Shown: positions 1 to 11,756 of the stretch, piece by piece
How positions within the stretch are numbered: the first letter of the stretch is position 1
How the letters are laid out: every line of letters starts with the position of its first letter
Assembly: GCF_014836415.1 (NCBI RefSeq)
Contig: NZ_JACSQY010000014.1
Span: forward strand, 1 to 54,430
Direction: 5' to 3'
Length of the DNA: 54,430 bases
Source of the DNA: Sporosarcina gallistercoris
GTDB taxonomy: Bacteria; Bacillota; Bacilli; Bacillales_A; Planococcaceae
Notes under the pieces: generated by a model
Databases searched by the model: none
Told to the model about the DNA's origin: nothing
Seen by the model: the letters and a program-made list of their open reading frames with translations, nothing else
Position numbers and translations under genes: made by a program

Positions 1-142
1 GTTCCGCCGGCAGAACCGGTTTCCCAAACGATATTTCGTTGACATTTTGCTGTTCAGTTTTCAAGGTTCATAGTGTTTCTGTTGTATGCGCCAGTTGTTT
101 TGGCAACTTTTATATAATACCACACTGTATAATCCGCGTCAA
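1..142 (-). promoter_or_regulatory. rRNA operon promoter and leader (16S gene lies off the left edge)
   Basis: Reading on the minus strand, a -35 TTGACG (142-137) and a -10 TATTAT (119-114) are separated by exactly 17 bp. Downstream comes CCTTGAAAACTGAACAGC (about 67-50), the boxA-like leader motif typical of Bacillales rRNA operons. Transcription runs leftwards out of the window. In B. subtilis lysS is likewise followed by an rRNA operon, so a 16S gene just beyond position 1 is expected. Positions 143-250 show nothing else recognisable. Confidence 0.8.
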
Positions 143-250
143 CCAATTTTTTAAAGTTTGTTTCGCGTAAGCTGCAACACATAAATAGTTATGTGAAAAG
201 CAACGTGTTCAAATATACCACGTGCGGAAAACTAACGCAAGTATTTTCTT

Positions 251-293
251 CTAAGATAAAAGAAGCGTATCTCGATGAACGAGATACGCTTCT
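251..293 (-). terminator. lysS intrinsic terminator
   Basis: A perfect 14-bp inverted repeat (AGAAGCGTATCTCG at 261-274 against 280-293) with a 5-nt loop lies just after the lysS stop. On the minus strand it is followed by a T-rich stretch. It separates lysS from the rRNA promoter downstream. Confidence 0.9.
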
Positions 294-303
294 TAATTTC
301 AGG

Positions 304-1934
<1,631 letters not shown>

Positions 1935-1979
1935 TATCCATCACTTCTTATCAACAGAGTTTTAAATCCATCTACAGAG

Positions 1980-2495
1980 TCAGTTGCACTGACGGGAGCC
2001 CGCGTACTCTTCTGCTGTTTTCCACAATTTCACACCGTCATCATGCATTGCAGGCTCTTCCCGAAATGGACGTCCCTTTACCGGATCTATACACTCTGGC
2101 GCCAGTTCTGTTAGGGGTATTAACACAAATGCCCGCTCTCGCATACGAGGATGTGGAACAGATAGTGTCTCCGACTCAATCCTGTCGCTATTATACAGCA
2201 AGATATCGAGATCTGCTGTTCTCGGCCCCCAACGTATCGTCCTCACTCTTCCCAGCTCCATCTCGATGCGTTGGCATTCAGCTAGTAACTCAAGAGATTC
2301 AAGTACCGTCTCCACTCGGACAACCATATTTAAAAAGTCCGGCTGATCCGTAACCCCTACAGGCGCCGTCTCATAGATGGAAGACGTTTCAACCGACGCA
2401 ATCCCATCCGTTGCACAAAGGGTAGTCACTGCAAGCTTCAAAAACTCTTCACGATCCCCCATGTTCGTCCCGATGGATATAAATGCTGTATTCAT
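1980..2495 (-). CDS. folK: 2-amino-4-hydroxy-6-hydroxymethyldihydropteridine diphosphokinase
   Basis: Transfers pyrophosphate from ATP to 6-hydroxymethyl-dihydropterin, the step before dihydropteroate synthase in folate synthesis. The family signature GPRTADLDILLY lies at about residues 90-101, the N-terminal FISIGTNMGDR starts the ferredoxin-like fold, and PHPRMRERAFVL follows. The length, 171 aa, is usual. The ATG overlaps the folB stop by 4 nt (ATGA), so the two genes are translationally coupled. The end of the folP-folB-folK run is followed by lysS without a visible terminator. Confidence 0.96.
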   Translation of the reverse strand: MNTAFISIGTNMGDREEFLKLAVTTLCATDGIASVETSSIYETAPVGVTDQPDFLNMVVRVETVLESLELLAECQRIEMELGRVRTIRWGPRTADLDILLYNSDRIESETLSVPHPRMRERAFVLIPLTELAPECIDPVKGRPFREEPAMHDDGVKLWKTAEEYAGSRQCN

Positions 2496-2860
2496 GATAA
2501 CCGACCTCGTTCAATTTCAACCGACACAGATGAATAATGTCCAGGAATCGGCGGATCCGGTTTCACGACCAGTACTCGAACACCCGATACCCGGCCTTTG
2601 TAATCCGCTAGCAGTTTCACCGCAATCCGCTCCGCAACCGCTTCAATGAGCTTAACCGGCTCCCCTTCCACAATGGACTGGACAACAGAATACGCTTCCG
2701 CGTAGTTCACCGTTTTGGATAAATCGTCATTTGTTCCCGCCTCAGCCAAATCGACAGCCATGGATACAGTCACCGTAAAACGCTGTCCAAGAACAGTTTC
2801 TTCAGAAAGTGCACCATGATAGCCATAAAACTGCATTTCATTCAAATGTATAAAGTCCAT
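2492..2860 (-). CDS. folB: dihydroneopterin aldolase
   Basis: Cleaves 7,8-dihydroneopterin to 6-hydroxymethyl-dihydropterin and glycolaldehyde. Family features seen are FYGYHGALSEE near the N-terminus, with the conserved Tyr/His/Gly and Glu, and the later LIEAVAERIA and VRVLVVKPDPPIPG segments. At 122 aa it is full length. GGGGGAACACAG precedes the ATG. It lies 11 nt after folP and overlaps folK by 4 nt, so the three folate genes form one operon with the next substrate-processing enzyme on either side. Confidence 0.96.
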   Translation of the reverse strand: MDFIHLNEMQFYGYHGALSEETVLGQRFTVTVSMAVDLAEAGTNDDLSKTVNYAEAYSVVQSIVEGEPVKLIEAVAERIAVKLLADYKGRVSGVRVLVVKPDPPIPGHYSSVSVEIERGRLS

Positions 2861-2871
2861 CTGTGTTCCCC

Positions 2872-3723
2872 CTAAATCCTAATTTTCTGCTTACCTGTCA
2901 GCACATCCATCATGCGCACCATACGGGCGATCGCCTTCACATCATGGACTCGTACAATATGACACCCATGTTCAATACCATAGCAAACAGTCGCCCCGGT
3001 CCCTTCCATTCGTTCCTCAACAGGCAGGTCCAGTACTTTCCCAATCAATGACTTTCTCGACGTCCCGAGCAGTACAGGGTATCCCAGCTCCGAAAGTCGA
3101 TCCAAACATTGCATCGCTGCAATGTTTTCATTCAAATCTTTTGCAAACCCGATACCAGGATCCAACCAAATATTACACTCCGCTACCCCTGCATTTCGCG
3201 CAATCGCAATACTCCCTTCGATATCCGTGATGAATTCATCTCCAAAGTTGCCTTCATAGATAGCCTGTTCTCTGTTGTGCATCAAAATGATCGGAGCACC
3301 GTACTGTTTTGCAACGTCAGCAATCCGAGGCTCACGTTTCGCGCCCCATACATCATTAATAATATGAGCACCTGCTTTCAGTGCCTCTTCTGCAACAGCT
3401 GCTTTATATGTATCAATTGAAATTGCACAATCCAATTCTTTTGCCAGCACTTCTATCATCGGGATCGTGCGTTGTAGTTCTTCATCTAACGAAACAGGTG
3501 TATGACCAGGTCGCGTAGACTCCCCACCAATATCGATAATCTTTGCTCCGTCCTTCAGCATCTCTGCAGCACGGCCAAGCGCTGCGTCCATATTGCTGTA
3601 TCTCCCGCCATCTGAAAACGAATCCGGCGTTACATTCAATATTCCCATGACAACCGTTTCTTTGGAAAAATCGATGTCCGTTCCACCCAGCCGGTAAGGT
3701 TTTTTTGCATAATCCAATTCCAC
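2872..3723 (-). CDS. folP: dihydropteroate synthase
   Basis: Condenses 6-hydroxymethyl-dihydropterin diphosphate with p-aminobenzoate to give dihydropteroate; it is the sulfonamide target. Pterin-binding TIM-barrel motifs are seen in order: NVTPDSFSDGG (about residues 30-40), GGESTRPG (about 65-72), the NDVWG loop and GTSRKSLIG. The GTG at 3723 is favoured as start because AGAGGTG sits 6 nt upstream; a GTG three codons earlier lies within that ribosome site. In B. subtilis pabB-pabA-pabC lie between cysK and this gene. Here they are missing, so the PABA supply must be encoded elsewhere. Confidence 0.95.
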   Translation of the reverse strand: MELDYAKKPYRLGGTDIDFSKETVVMGILNVTPDSFSDGGRYSNMDAALGRAAEMLKDGAKIIDIGGESTRPGHTPVSLDEELQRTIPMIEVLAKELDCAISIDTYKAAVAEEALKAGAHIINDVWGAKREPRIADVAKQYGAPIILMHNREQAIYEGNFGDEFITDIEGSIAIARNAGVAECNIWLDPGIGFAKDLNENIAAMQCLDRLSELGYPVLLGTSRKSLIGKVLDLPVEERMEGTGATVCYGIEHGCHIVRVHDVKAIARMVRMMDVLTGKQKIRI

Positions 3724-3812
3724 TGCATACACCTCTTTCTCCGCTATTCATCCTTAAACAGCTTTTTGTATCAGTTTACCGGTTACTCTCTCAATTTCCT
3801 ACTGGAACGACA

Positions 3813-3840
3813 TAAAAAAGAGGAAGCATTTACGCTCCCT
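3813..3840 (-). terminator. cysK intrinsic terminator
   Basis: On the minus strand GGGAGCG-TAAA-TGCTTCC forms a short hairpin followed by TCTTTTTT. It lies 13 nt after the cysK stop and so separates cysK from the folate genes. Confidence 0.75.
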
Positions 3841-3852
3841 CCCGTTTCTTCA

Positions 3853-4779
3853 TTATTCTTCTTCAAATTGGTAGAGCGGCGTACTCAAGTAACGCTCACC
3901 ATTCGAAGCCAAAATCGCAACGACGGTTTTCCCTTTCCCTAGTTCCTTGGCGGCTTTCAGTGCTGCAAACACAGCTGCACCAGATGAAACTCCGCCTAAT
4001 ATTCCTTCTTCTTTCGCCAACTTGCGTGCATACTCGTAAGATTCGTCATTCGTCACTTGTGTGATTTCATCATAGATATCGGTATCAAGCACTCCGGGAA
4101 TGAATCCCGCGCCAATTCCTTGAATTTTATGGGGTCCTGGCTTCCCTCCCGAAAGCACGGGAGAGTCTGTCGGTTCAACCGCAATGATTTTCACGTCCGG
4201 GAATCGTTCTTTCAAGACACTGCCGACTCCTGTAATTGTACCGCCAGTGCCGACCGCTGATACAAATGCATCGACGCGATCGAGAGCATCTGCAATTTCA
4301 GGACCAGTTGTCAGTCGATGTACTTCCGGATTTGCTTCATTGTTGAATTGTTGGGGGAGGAACCATCCATTTTCCTTAGCCATTTGTTCGGCTTTTGCGA
4401 TGGCGCCCTTCATCCCCTCAGATCCGGGTGTCAAAATAAGATCTGCGCCATATGCGCGCAGCAAGTTTCTGCGTTCCAGACTCATCGTGTCCGGCATCAC
4501 AAGCACTGCTTTGTATCCCTTAGCAGCTGCAATCATTGCCAGCCCGATACCTGTATTCCCGCTCGTCGGTTCAATCAAGGTGCCACCTTCTTGCAACTCC
4601 CCTGATTTTTCGGCCGCTTCGATCATCGCTAGTGCTATGCGGTCTTTCACGCTGGAGCCCGGGTTGAAGTATTCCAGTTTCAAATAGACGTCAGCATCAT
4701 TCGGGCCCACAAGACGATTCAGCTTCACCAAAGGCGTTTGACCGACTAAATCTGCAACAGAGTTTCCTACTTTCTTCAT
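3853..4779 (-). CDS. cysK: cysteine synthase (O-acetylserine sulfhydrylase)
   Basis: PLP-dependent synthesis of L-cysteine from O-acetylserine and sulfide. The Schiff-base lysine is in PGSSVKDR (about residues 38-45), the substrate loop is TSGNTG (about 70-75) and the phosphate-binding loop is GTGGT. The ATG at 4779 is preceded by GGAG at 8 nt, so it is preferred to the GTG at 4788. It has 308 aa, usual for CysK. A promoter upstream and terminators on both sides suggest a monocistronic unit. In B. subtilis cysK is under CymR control; I could not identify a convincing CymR box. Confidence 0.96.
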   Translation of the reverse strand: MKKVGNSVADLVGQTPLVKLNRLVGPNDADVYLKLEYFNPGSSVKDRIALAMIEAAEKSGELQEGGTLIEPTSGNTGIGLAMIAAAKGYKAVLVMPDTMSLERRNLLRAYGADLILTPGSEGMKGAIAKAEQMAKENGWFLPQQFNNEANPEVHRLTTGPEIADALDRVDAFVSAVGTGGTITGVGSVLKERFPDVKIIAVEPTDSPVLSGGKPGPHKIQGIGAGFIPGVLDTDIYDEITQVTNDESYEYARKLAKEEGILGGVSSGAAVFAALKAAKELGKGKTVVAILASNGERYLSTPLYQFEEE

Positions 4780-4827
4780 TTCCAACACTCCAATCCCTAG
4801 TTAATAGGTAGGTTTTATAATGTATTC

Positions 4828-4857
4828 AGTTTACAAGAGAAATGTGCCATTTGTCAA
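4828..4857 (-). promoter_or_regulatory. candidate sigma-A promoter of cysK
   Basis: Minus strand: -35 TTGACA (857-852 of the 4.8 kb region), an 18-bp spacer, and TAAACT at 4833-4828. The -35 is consensus and the -10 is fair. It lies between the terminator of the upstream gene and the cysK start, where a promoter is needed. Confidence 0.5.
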
Positions 4858-4883
4858 ACTATACAAATCTACGCGGAATACAA

Positions 4884-4910
4884 AAAGCCCCGCTGCGAGA
4901 GCGGAGCTTT
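4884..4910 (-). terminator. terminator of the peptidyl-prolyl isomerase gene
   Basis: AAAGCTCCGCT-CTCG-AGCGGGGCTTT on the minus strand forms a GC-rich hairpin with a T tract. It begins inside the stop codon of the upstream gene and ends the coaX-hslO-isomerase transcript. Confidence 0.85.
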
Positions 4911-5842
4911 TACTTTCCATAGAACCAGTGCGCATCGAACTCTTTCCAGAATGTTTCCGGTGTAACCGATTGGGAGAGTTGCTGCAGAGCCAGTTCTCTA
5001 CGTATATGTTCTTTTACTTCTTTCAGTTTAAACGAACGCCCTTTAAGAACATCGCGAACTTCTACAATGGCATACGTGTCGTCTGCAAGTCTGAACACAT
5101 CACTTACACGATCTTTTTTCAGCTTTTCTACGGTTTTCAGGATCGCCGGATCAATCTCCTCCGTACGACTACTGATGTATCCGAGGTCGCCGCCGATAGA
5201 AGCGGAAGATGGATCGACTGAACGTTCTTTCGCGAGAACGTCAAAACTCGATCCCCCCTCCAATTCTTTGAGCGCTTGCTGTGCTTCTGATTCCGTGGAT
5301 GCAACAAGCAAAGAGGTACGGTACGTCGTAGGGATTTCAAACTGATCCTCATTCTCGTTGTAATACGCTTTTACTGCTTTGTCGTCGATCACTATATCTT
5401 TCGTCAACACACGGTTCAGGATGAGTTCAGAACGCACTTTCCTACGCATCTGATCGGCGTCCAGACCTGTATAAGCTTTGCCGTCGAGCGAGGAGAGCAA
5501 TGCCAATTCACGGTCGACGTCTTCATCGGAGACGTCAATTTTATATTCAGCAGCCGCCGTTTCCATGACCCTGTCATTCACTAAGTCCAGCAACACTTCA
5601 CGGCCAACCTTTTTTTCCATTGCCGTCATCCATTCCTCACGTGTGATTGGTTTTCCAGCAACAGATGCCACTTCTTCACCAGCTTTGAATGGACTTTCTG
5701 CTTTGTCAGGTATAAGCCAGCCAATGAACCACAAAAGATTAGCCGCCGCTAAAATCGCAATCAGCAGCACAAGAGGCTTGGTTTTTAATCGGCGCTTCTG
5801 GGGCTCGTTCGCACCCCGATTACGATCCAGACCGGATTTCAT
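4910..5842 (-). CDS. membrane-anchored PrsA-like peptidyl-prolyl isomerase (YacD-type)
   Basis: Probable extracytoplasmic foldase of the parvulin/SurA class. A basic N-terminus (KRRLKTKP) is followed by a hydrophobic segment ([20 protein letters not shown], about residues 25-44) that acts as a membrane anchor; there is no lipobox Cys as in PrsA itself. A SurA-N-like helical region follows, then a PpiC domain at about residues 170-270 ([13 protein letters not shown] core, GGDLGYISS). The ATG at 5842 is chosen because AAGGA lies 8 nt upstream; a TTG two codons earlier is less likely. It overlaps hslO by 23 nt. In B. subtilis yacD holds the same place. Function is inferred from the family. Confidence 0.85.
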   Translation of the reverse strand: MKSGLDRNRGANEPQKRRLKTKPLVLLIAILAAANLLWFIGWLIPDKAESPFKAGEEVASVAGKPITREEWMTAMEKKVGREVLLDLVNDRVMETAAAEYKIDVSDEDVDRELALLSSLDGKAYTGLDADQMRRKVRSELILNRVLTKDIVIDDKAVKAYYNENEDQFEIPTTYRTSLLVASTESEAQQALKELEGGSSFDVLAKERSVDPSSASIGGDLGYISSRTEEIDPAILKTVEKLKKDRVSDVFRLADDTYAIVEVRDVLKGRSFKLKEVKEHIRRELALQQLSQSVTPETFWKEFDAHWFYGK

Positions 5843-6707
5843 CGACAAAGTCCTTTAACTCTTCTTTTGAATAGACATACTTTTCCAAGCAGAAATGGCA
5901 TTCTGCCTCGGCCTGTCCATCCTCATTCATCATTGTAATGATTTCATCTTCCCCTAAGCTCTTGATCGCGGTTCCAAAACGTTCTTTCGAGCAGTTACAA
6001 TCAAAGGCGACCTCCATCTGGTCGACGACTCGGACGTTTTCCTTCCCAAGAACTTCTTCCAAGACTTCTTCAGGTGTCAGTCCGCGGTCAATCATTTTAG
6101 AAATCGGTTCCATCTGACTGATACGCTGCTCTAATTGCGTGATGGTTTCATCCGTAGCACCCGGCATCACTTGGAGGATGAATCCTCCTGAAGCTTTTAC
6201 TGTGTTATCCGGGTTGACCAGCACCCCTAGCGCAACAGCAGATGGCACTTGTTCCGAAACAACAAAGTACTGCGTGAAGTCTTCTGCAATTTCCCCAGAG
6301 ACAATCGGAGTTTGCCCAGTGAACATATCCCGTAACCCGAGGTCTTTGACGACCGTGAGCATCCCTTCTGTTCCTACAGCGCGACGGACATCCAATTTCC
6401 CTTGCGCATTCAAGTCGAAATGCGTTTGCGGATTAAGTGCGTATCCGCGGATATGCCCTTTTGCGTTGGCGTCTGTCACAATTGCACCAAGAGGACCGTT
6501 TCCGTCCACTTTCACCGTCAACTTGTCTTCACCTTTCATCATAGCGCCCATCATGACCGTCGCAGTCATTGTACGGCCAATCGCAGCAGTTGCAGTGGGC
6601 CATGAATTATGACGACGCTGCATTTCACCTACTGCTTCTGTAGTTCTGGCGGCGTACGCACGAATTGTGCTGTCAAACGCTAGCGCTTTTATAAGATAAT
6701 CATTCAT
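5820..6707 (-). CDS. hslO: Hsp33 redox-regulated chaperone
   Basis: Cytoplasmic holdase activated by oxidative unfolding. The N-terminal Hsp33 fold is followed by a C-terminal zinc site with the four expected cysteines, CNC (about residues 236-238) and CHFC (about 269-272), which form disulfides on oxidation. At 295 aa it is complete. Its ATG overlaps the coaX stop by 4 nt, and the isomerase gene starts inside its 3' end. The clustering of two folding factors here matches the B. subtilis yacB-yacC-yacD order. Confidence 0.95.
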   Translation of the reverse strand: MNDYLIKALAFDSTIRAYAARTTEAVGEMQRRHNSWPTATAAIGRTMTATVMMGAMMKGEDKLTVKVDGNGPLGAIVTDANAKGHIRGYALNPQTHFDLNAQGKLDVRRAVGTEGMLTVVKDLGLRDMFTGQTPIVSGEIAEDFTQYFVVSEQVPSAVALGVLVNPDNTVKASGGFILQVMPGATDETITQLEQRISQMEPISKMIDRGLTPEEVLEEVLGKENVRVVDQMEVAFDCNCSKERFGTAIKSLGEDEIITMMNEDGQAEAECHFCLEKYVYSKEELKDFVDEIRSGS

Positions 6708-7486
6708 TTTCCATTCTCTCCTTGTTGGTTACGTTCATAGATCAGTTTTAACCCTTTTAATGTGAGATAGTCATCCACTGCATCGATTACATCCGTCTCT
6801 TTGGCGATTAGTGGAGCCAGTCCTCCTGTAGCGATAACAGTTGGTACTTTCTTGCTTTCCGCTTTCATCCGGCTCACAATCCCCTCGACTTGCCCGACAT
6901 ACCCGTATAAGATACCCGCCTGCATTGCAGACACTGTATTCTTGCCAACGACGTGGTCCGGACGCGTCAATTCCACGCGAGGTAATTTAGATGCTCGATC
7001 GAACAGCGCTTCCATGGAGATGTTAATACCCGGAGCAATTGCGCCGCCCATGTATTCAGCATGTTCGTTCACATAACAATACGTAGTCGCTGTACCAAAA
7101 TCGACAATTATGAGCGGACTGCCATATTCGTGGATCGCAGCTACTGCATTGACGATACGATCTGCCCCGACTTCACGAGGGTTTTCGTATTTGATGTTAA
7201 GTCCCGTTTTCACACCAGGTCCAACGATGACCGGTTCCTGTTTGAAGTATTTTTTACACATCTGTTCAAGCGGGAACATCACAGGTGGCACAACGGACGA
7301 AATGATAATACCAGTAATATCAGTAAACTCCAGTCCCACGTGTGTAAATAGGGACTTCACTTGCATAGCATATTCGTCTTCTGTTTTTTGTCGGTAGGTT
7401 TCCATCCGCCAATGGTGTTTCAACTCCGCGCCTTCATAGACACCGAGCACAATATTCGTATTACCTGTATCTAAAACTAAGAGCAT
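6704..7486 (-). CDS. coaX: type III pantothenate kinase
   Basis: Phosphorylates pantothenate, the first step of coenzyme A synthesis. The ASKHA-fold phosphate loop LDTGNTN lies at residues 4-10, DFGTATT at about 128-134 and GGAIAPG after it. These are the landmarks of CoaX rather than of CoaA. The length, 260 aa, is usual. GAGGAATCAGTC precedes the ATG. It is first in the coaX-hslO-isomerase operon; ftsH upstream ends in its own terminator. Confidence 0.95.
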   Translation of the reverse strand: MLLVLDTGNTNIVLGVYEGAELKHHWRMETYRQKTEDEYAMQVKSLFTHVGLEFTDITGIIISSVVPPVMFPLEQMCKKYFKQEPVIVGPGVKTGLNIKYENPREVGADRIVNAVAAIHEYGSPLIIVDFGTATTYCYVNEHAEYMGGAIAPGINISMEALFDRASKLPRVELTRPDHVVGKNTVSAMQAGILYGYVGQVEGIVSRMKAESKKVPTVIATGGLAPLIAKETDVIDAVDDYLTLKGLKLIYERNQQGENGK

Positions 7487-7552
7487 GACTGATTCCTCAC
7501 TAACCTCAATAGTCTTTTTTCCCTCACATCATACCACATATCATTTCAAAAA

Positions 7553-7587
7553 AAACAGCTGGCTGTCTTTTGACGGACAGTCAGCTG
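7553..7587 (-). terminator. ftsH intrinsic terminator
   Basis: A 12-bp perfect stem (CAGCTGACTGTC on the minus strand, 7587-7576, against 7567-7556) with an 8-nt loop is followed by eight T residues, directly after the ftsH stop. Confidence 0.9.
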
Positions 7588-7594
7588 GATATTA

Positions 7595-9601
7595 TTAATC
7601 TCTTCGTTTTTCGTCAATCGAGTCAAGCGGCTCGTTTGTTCCTTCGCTATTCGGTAAATCACCGACAGAAGGATCTGCAGGAGCTCCCGTAACATCTGGA
7701 TTCGCCTCAGTCGATTCACTTTCAGTACCTTCGCCGACTTCCTTACGCCCATAAGGACGATCCGGAAGTGTACCGTGGTCTTTCAAGTGATTGATTTGTT
7801 CTGCATCGAGCGTTTCCACTTCCAGAAGCGTCTTCGCAATCAAATCGAGCAAGCTGCGGTTTTCAGTAAGAATCCGTTTTGTACGCTCATATTCCCCTTT
7901 AATGATTGACTGCATTTCCTGGTCAATTTCATAAGCGATGGAATCTGAGTAGTTCTGTTCGGAATTGAAGTCACGGCCCAGGAAGACGTTTCCGCCTTGC
8001 GCTTGACCAAACTGCATCGGTCCGAGCTTATCGCTCATTCCGTATTCCGTCACCATGGAGCGTGCAATACCTGTTGCCCGCTGGAAGTCATTGTGGGCAC
8101 CCGTAGACACTTCACCGAGGACGATTTCTTCAGCCACACGTCCGCCAAGAAGTCCAGCGACCTTGTCGAGGAGTTCAGGTTTCGTCATGAAGTAGCGGTC
8201 TTCTTTAGGAAGCATGACCGCATAACCGCCCGCTTGCCCACGAGGTACGATTGTAACTTTATGCACGATTTCAGCATCATCGAGTATCAATCCGACAACA
8301 ACGTGACCTGCTTCATGGTTCGCAACAATCTTACGCTCTTTCTCGGAAATGACACGACTTGTCTTCGCAGTACCTGCAATAACACGGTCTGTCGCTTCGT
8401 CGATGTCTGCCATATCGATTGTTGTTTTGTTGCGTCGCGCTGCAACTAGCGCCGCTTCGTTCAAGAGGTTCTCAAGATCTGCACCCGAGAATCCTGGTGT
8501 CCGCTGAGCAAGTGCTTTCAGGTTTACCGTTTCGTCAAGAGGCTTATTACGAGCGTGCACTTTAAGCACCGCTTCACGGCCTTTGACATCTGGACGGCCT
8601 ACAGTGATTTGACGGTCAAAACGACCTGGACGCAGTAACGCCGGGTCCAGAATATCCGGACGGTTTGTTGCTGCTACGATGATGATGCCTTCGTTTTCAC
8701 CAAAACCATCCATCTCAACGAGCAACTGGTTCAACGTCTGTTCACGCTCATCGTGTCCGCCGCCAAGGCCAGCGCCACGTTGACGTCCAACAGCGTCAAT
8801 TTCATCGATGAAAATAATACAAGGAGCATTTTTCTTCGCATTCTCAAACAAGTCTCGAACACGGGAAGCACCGACACCGACAAACATTTCAACGAAATCA
8901 GAACCTGAAATCGAGAAGAATGGGACGCCTGCTTCTCCAGCAACTGCACGAGCCAGCAAAGTTTTACCGGTACCTGGAGGTCCTACTAGGAGGATACCTT
9001 TAGGAATACGTGCACCGACGGCAGCGAATTTACGAGGATCTTTCAGGAAGTCGACCACTTCGACCAATTCCTGCTTCTCTTCATCCGCACCTGCTACATC
9101 TGTAAAGCGAACTTTCTTGCGGTCATCGGTATGCAATTTCGCTTTGCTTTTCCCGAAATTCATGACCTTCCCGCCACCACCGCCACCTTGAGCTTGGTTC
9201 AACAAGAAGAAGAACAAGATGATGATAATGATAAATGGCACTAGGCCGGTAAAGAATGAAACCCAAGCGCTCGTTTCCGGCGTTGGTAAAATGTCAACTT
9301 CCGCGTTCTTTGCAAGTGCAAGATCACGAATATCGTTCATTGTCATCTCATCATTCATTGGAACATTCGTAGTGAATTTTTCATCGTCTTTCGCGTTTTT
9401 CATCTGCCCTTTAACTTCTAACACTAATTGGACAGGTTGAATCTCGACAGATTTCACTTTTCCTTGTTCTAATGCAGTGAGAAATTCATCATAACGGATC
9501 TTTTCCATCTTAGGGTTCGGATTGTTCAGCGAACTGAAAATTCCCATGATCGCTAGAAAAATCAGCCCATATAATAGAAAGTATCGAAATATTCGATTCA
9601 T
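7595..9601 (-). CDS. ftsH: ATP-dependent zinc metalloprotease FtsH
   Basis: Membrane-bound AAA protease that degrades misfolded membrane and regulatory proteins; in Bacillus it is needed for sporulation. An N-terminal membrane helix ([16 protein letters not shown]), an extracytoplasmic domain and a second helix ([14 protein letters not shown]) are followed by a Gly-rich linker. The AAA module then shows Walker A GPPGTGKT (about residue 205) and Walker B IIFIDEID. The M41 domain has the zinc motif HEAGH. The ATG at 9601 follows GAGGAGG by 6 nt; the codons for an earlier ATG are the ribosome site itself. The acidic C-terminal tail ([10 protein letters not shown]) is variable in the family. Confidence 0.97.
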   Translation of the reverse strand: MNRIFRYFLLYGLIFLAIMGIFSSLNNPNPKMEKIRYDEFLTALEQGKVKSVEIQPVQLVLEVKGQMKNAKDDEKFTTNVPMNDEMTMNDIRDLALAKNAEVDILPTPETSAWVSFFTGLVPFIIIIILFFFLLNQAQGGGGGGKVMNFGKSKAKLHTDDRKKVRFTDVAGADEEKQELVEVVDFLKDPRKFAAVGARIPKGILLVGPPGTGKTLLARAVAGEAGVPFFSISGSDFVEMFVGVGASRVRDLFENAKKNAPCIIFIDEIDAVGRQRGAGLGGGHDEREQTLNQLLVEMDGFGENEGIIIVAATNRPDILDPALLRPGRFDRQITVGRPDVKGREAVLKVHARNKPLDETVNLKALAQRTPGFSGADLENLLNEAALVAARRNKTTIDMADIDEATDRVIAGTAKTSRVISEKERKIVANHEAGHVVVGLILDDAEIVHKVTIVPRGQAGGYAVMLPKEDRYFMTKPELLDKVAGLLGGRVAEEIVLGEVSTGAHNDFQRATGIARSMVTEYGMSDKLGPMQFGQAQGGNVFLGRDFNSEQNYSDSIAYEIDQEMQSIIKGEYERTKRILTENRSLLDLIAKTLLEVETLDAEQINHLKDHGTLPDRPYGRKEVGEGTESESTEANPDVTGAPADPSVGDLPNSEGTNEPLDSIDEKRRD

Positions 9602-9730
9602 CCCAAGCCTCCTCATTTCTTCAACAGAAAACTATTGACAATCTTATCACATATGCAATTTGAATCACAAAGATAATGCCTTAAGAAAAAAGTCTTATGA
9701 CACTCTTTCCTCAAAGGGTTCAAAAAGCAC

Positions 9731-10273
9731 TTACGTTGTATAAATTTCTTTCTTCAAAACCCCGATATATGGAAGGTTCCGGTACTTTTCTGCATAGTCG
9801 AGCCCGTAACCGACAACAAATGCGTCTGGTACTTCAAAGCCCACCATGTCCGCTTTCAAATCGACTTTTCTACCTGTCGGCTTGTCAAGGAGGGTGACAA
9901 TCTTAATCGACTTCGCTTTACGATACTTAAATAGCTCTACAAGATATTTAAGTGTCTTTCCGCTGTCGATAATATCTTCCACGATCAAAATATCGCGGCC
10001 TTCTACACTCGTGTTCAAATCTTTGATGATTTTCACTTCGCCTGAAGAGACTGTTGCATTCCCGTAGCTTGAAACATCCATGAAATCAAGTTCTATGTAT
10101 GCATCGAACCGTTTAATAAGGTCGCTCATGAATGGCAATGCACCTTTAAGCACACCAATTGCAAGCGGAAACTTGTCTTGGTATTCCTCTGTCAACTGCT
10201 TCCCGAGTTCTGCAACCTTCTCTTGTAACTGTTCTTCAGAAATCAGGACTTCTTGAATATCTTTTTCCAACAT
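9731..10273 (-). CDS. hpt: hypoxanthine phosphoribosyltransferase
   Basis: Salvages hypoxanthine (and guanine) with PRPP to make IMP or GMP. The PRPP-binding signature [14 protein letters not shown] is at about residues 94-107, and the FMDVSSYG and KPTGRKVDL segments are typical. AGGAGG lies 9 nt before the ATG at 10273, giving 180 aa as in B. subtilis HprT; a frame extending 12 codons further upstream lacks a ribosome site. It follows tilS closely and the pair is conserved beside ftsH. In B. subtilis HprT and TilS together also affect ftsH expression; whether this holds here is unknown. Confidence 0.96.
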   Translation of the reverse strand: MLEKDIQEVLISEEQLQEKVAELGKQLTEEYQDKFPLAIGVLKGALPFMSDLIKRFDAYIELDFMDVSSYGNATVSSGEVKIIKDLNTSVEGRDILIVEDIIDSGKTLKYLVELFKYRKAKSIKIVTLLDKPTGRKVDLKADMVGFEVPDAFVVGYGLDYAEKYRNLPYIGVLKKEIYTT

Positions 10274-10325
10274 GAAAAAATTCCTCCTAGAATGTGTAAG
10301 GTTGAACAAGTAACAGCGGGTGCCG

Positions 10326-11729
10326 TTATTTTGGCCAGACCATCATCAGTATGTACGCCTGTTCAGCAGACGGTTTTTTGGTAAATGATTCGCTGTAACG
10401 AACGCCAGGAATGGCACAGATGTCCCCCTTCTCAGATACGATGACTGGTAGAGTGTCCCGTACCGATTGTTTTACTTTCTCATCAATCAGCACGCGGCTT
10501 ACCCGTTTAGGGTGTTCCATTCCATGTATTTGAATCCGATCTCCAGTACGTCTCGATCGAATAACGGAAGGAAGTGCTCTTTCTTCCGACGGAAAATAAC
10601 GCCAGTCGGTCACATCGTCTAGCGCGGACGGTTCGACAGCAGAGGACTTGCACCAACATAACTTCCACTGTCCCCATTGAACCCATTCGTTTGGCGGAAA
10701 TGGAATGACCCGATCGAGCGGCCCCTCCTCCTTACGCACAAACGTCGAAACGCCATAGTCCCTTTGAAGCAACCACCTATCCGGAAGGTTGATGGACGCA
10801 CTTCCGGTGTCAGCAGACAATTGACGAATGAGCTGATTCAACAAGTCGGAATTATATATCGCAGGTATAGTTTCCCCATTGTAAAGATACTTTAATAGTA
10901 GAGGAACTACCCTCTTTTGTAAAGCCGGGTGCACGGTCTGGAATTCAGCAGAATGGATAACGGGTATCCCTTTATCCGTAAAGGTTAAGAGGCGTTCCAG
11001 ATGTTCTTTTGCCAGGCTCTCGAGAAGCATATTGTCTTCTTGAAGTGCCGCCGCCATACGCACGGAGTTTTCAGCTGCCGCAGGGTTTTCATCTAACAAA
11101 ACAGGCACAATGTGATGTCGATATCGGTTGCGGGTATAATCATCTTTTTCATTACTCGGATCTTCTCGAAACGGAAGCTTATGCAATTCAGCGTACTCAT
11201 ATAAGTCTGATTTTATAAGCGACAGGAATGGCCGGACGAGCCGCCCCTCACCAAATCTTCGTGAAACAGGCATTCCTCTTGGTCTTTGACCTTTTGCCAG
11301 CTGCATTAAAATTGTTTCCAATTGGTCTTCTGCGTGGTGGGCAACTGCAAGGACAGTAAACCCTCCGCTCTGCATCGTTTCTTCAAACAGCGAGTAACGT
11401 CCCGTACGACAGACTTCTTGAAGATTCCCCCCCTGCGCTTTCAACAAATCCGGAACAGGTAAGGTTGTTCCGTAAAAAGGAACGCCAAGACGTTCGCACA
11501 GTTTCTGAACAACCTTACCATCTGTTGCAGACTCTTCTCCACGAAGACAATGATCGACATGGATGGCTCCAATTTCAATATCCAACCGCTCTCTTTGTTC
11601 GCTTAAAAAATGTAATAGGACGACCGAGTCGACTCCTCCTGAGCACGCAATAAGGACTCGGTCGTCATTATGCAACAATCGTTCCTGGCGGATGAAGGCC
11701 GGGACCTTATTGAACAGATTATCCTTCAC
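10326..11729 (-). CDS. tilS: tRNA(Ile)-lysidine synthase
   Basis: Modifies C34 of the CAU anticodon of tRNA-Ile2 to lysidine, changing both its codon and amino-acid identity; essential. The N-terminal PP-loop is [15 protein letters not shown] (about residues 27-41), followed by [11 protein letters not shown] and the TilS C-terminal domains. Start: GGAGGTGA lies 5 nt upstream of a GTG at 11729, so this is preferred to the ATG at 11747 whose next codons form the ribosome site. It yields 467 aa. It lies 28 nt after spoIIE. B. subtilis has yabS and yabT between the two; here both are missing. Confidence 0.94.
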   Translation of the reverse strand: MKDNLFNKVPAFIRQERLLHNDDRVLIACSGGVDSVVLLHFLSEQRERLDIEIGAIHVDHCLRGEESATDGKVVQKLCERLGVPFYGTTLPVPDLLKAQGGNLQEVCRTGRYSLFEETMQSGGFTVLAVAHHAEDQLETILMQLAKGQRPRGMPVSRRFGEGRLVRPFLSLIKSDLYEYAELHKLPFREDPSNEKDDYTRNRYRHHIVPVLLDENPAAAENSVRMAAALQEDNMLLESLAKEHLERLLTFTDKGIPVIHSAEFQTVHPALQKRVVPLLLKYLYNGETIPAIYNSDLLNQLIRQLSADTGSASINLPDRWLLQRDYGVSTFVRKEEGPLDRVIPFPPNEWVQWGQWKLCWCKSSAVEPSALDDVTDWRYFPSEERALPSVIRSRRTGDRIQIHGMEHPKRVSRVLIDEKVKQSVRDTLPVIVSEKGDICAIPGVRYSESFTKKPSAEQAYILMMVWPK

Positions 11730-11756
11730 CTGAGTCACCTCCGCCATTTTCTATCT

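Noticed and set aside
2872..3850. THF riboswitch at the folate genes
   Set aside because: The region upstream of folP is short and shows none of the conserved folate-riboswitch segments.
4184..4687. 167-codon frame antisense to cysK
   Set aside because: No ribosome site or family features; it lies wholly inside cysK, whose motifs are intact.
6139..6612. 157-codon frame antisense to hslO
   Set aside because: Lies entirely within a clear Hsp33 gene and shows no start signals.
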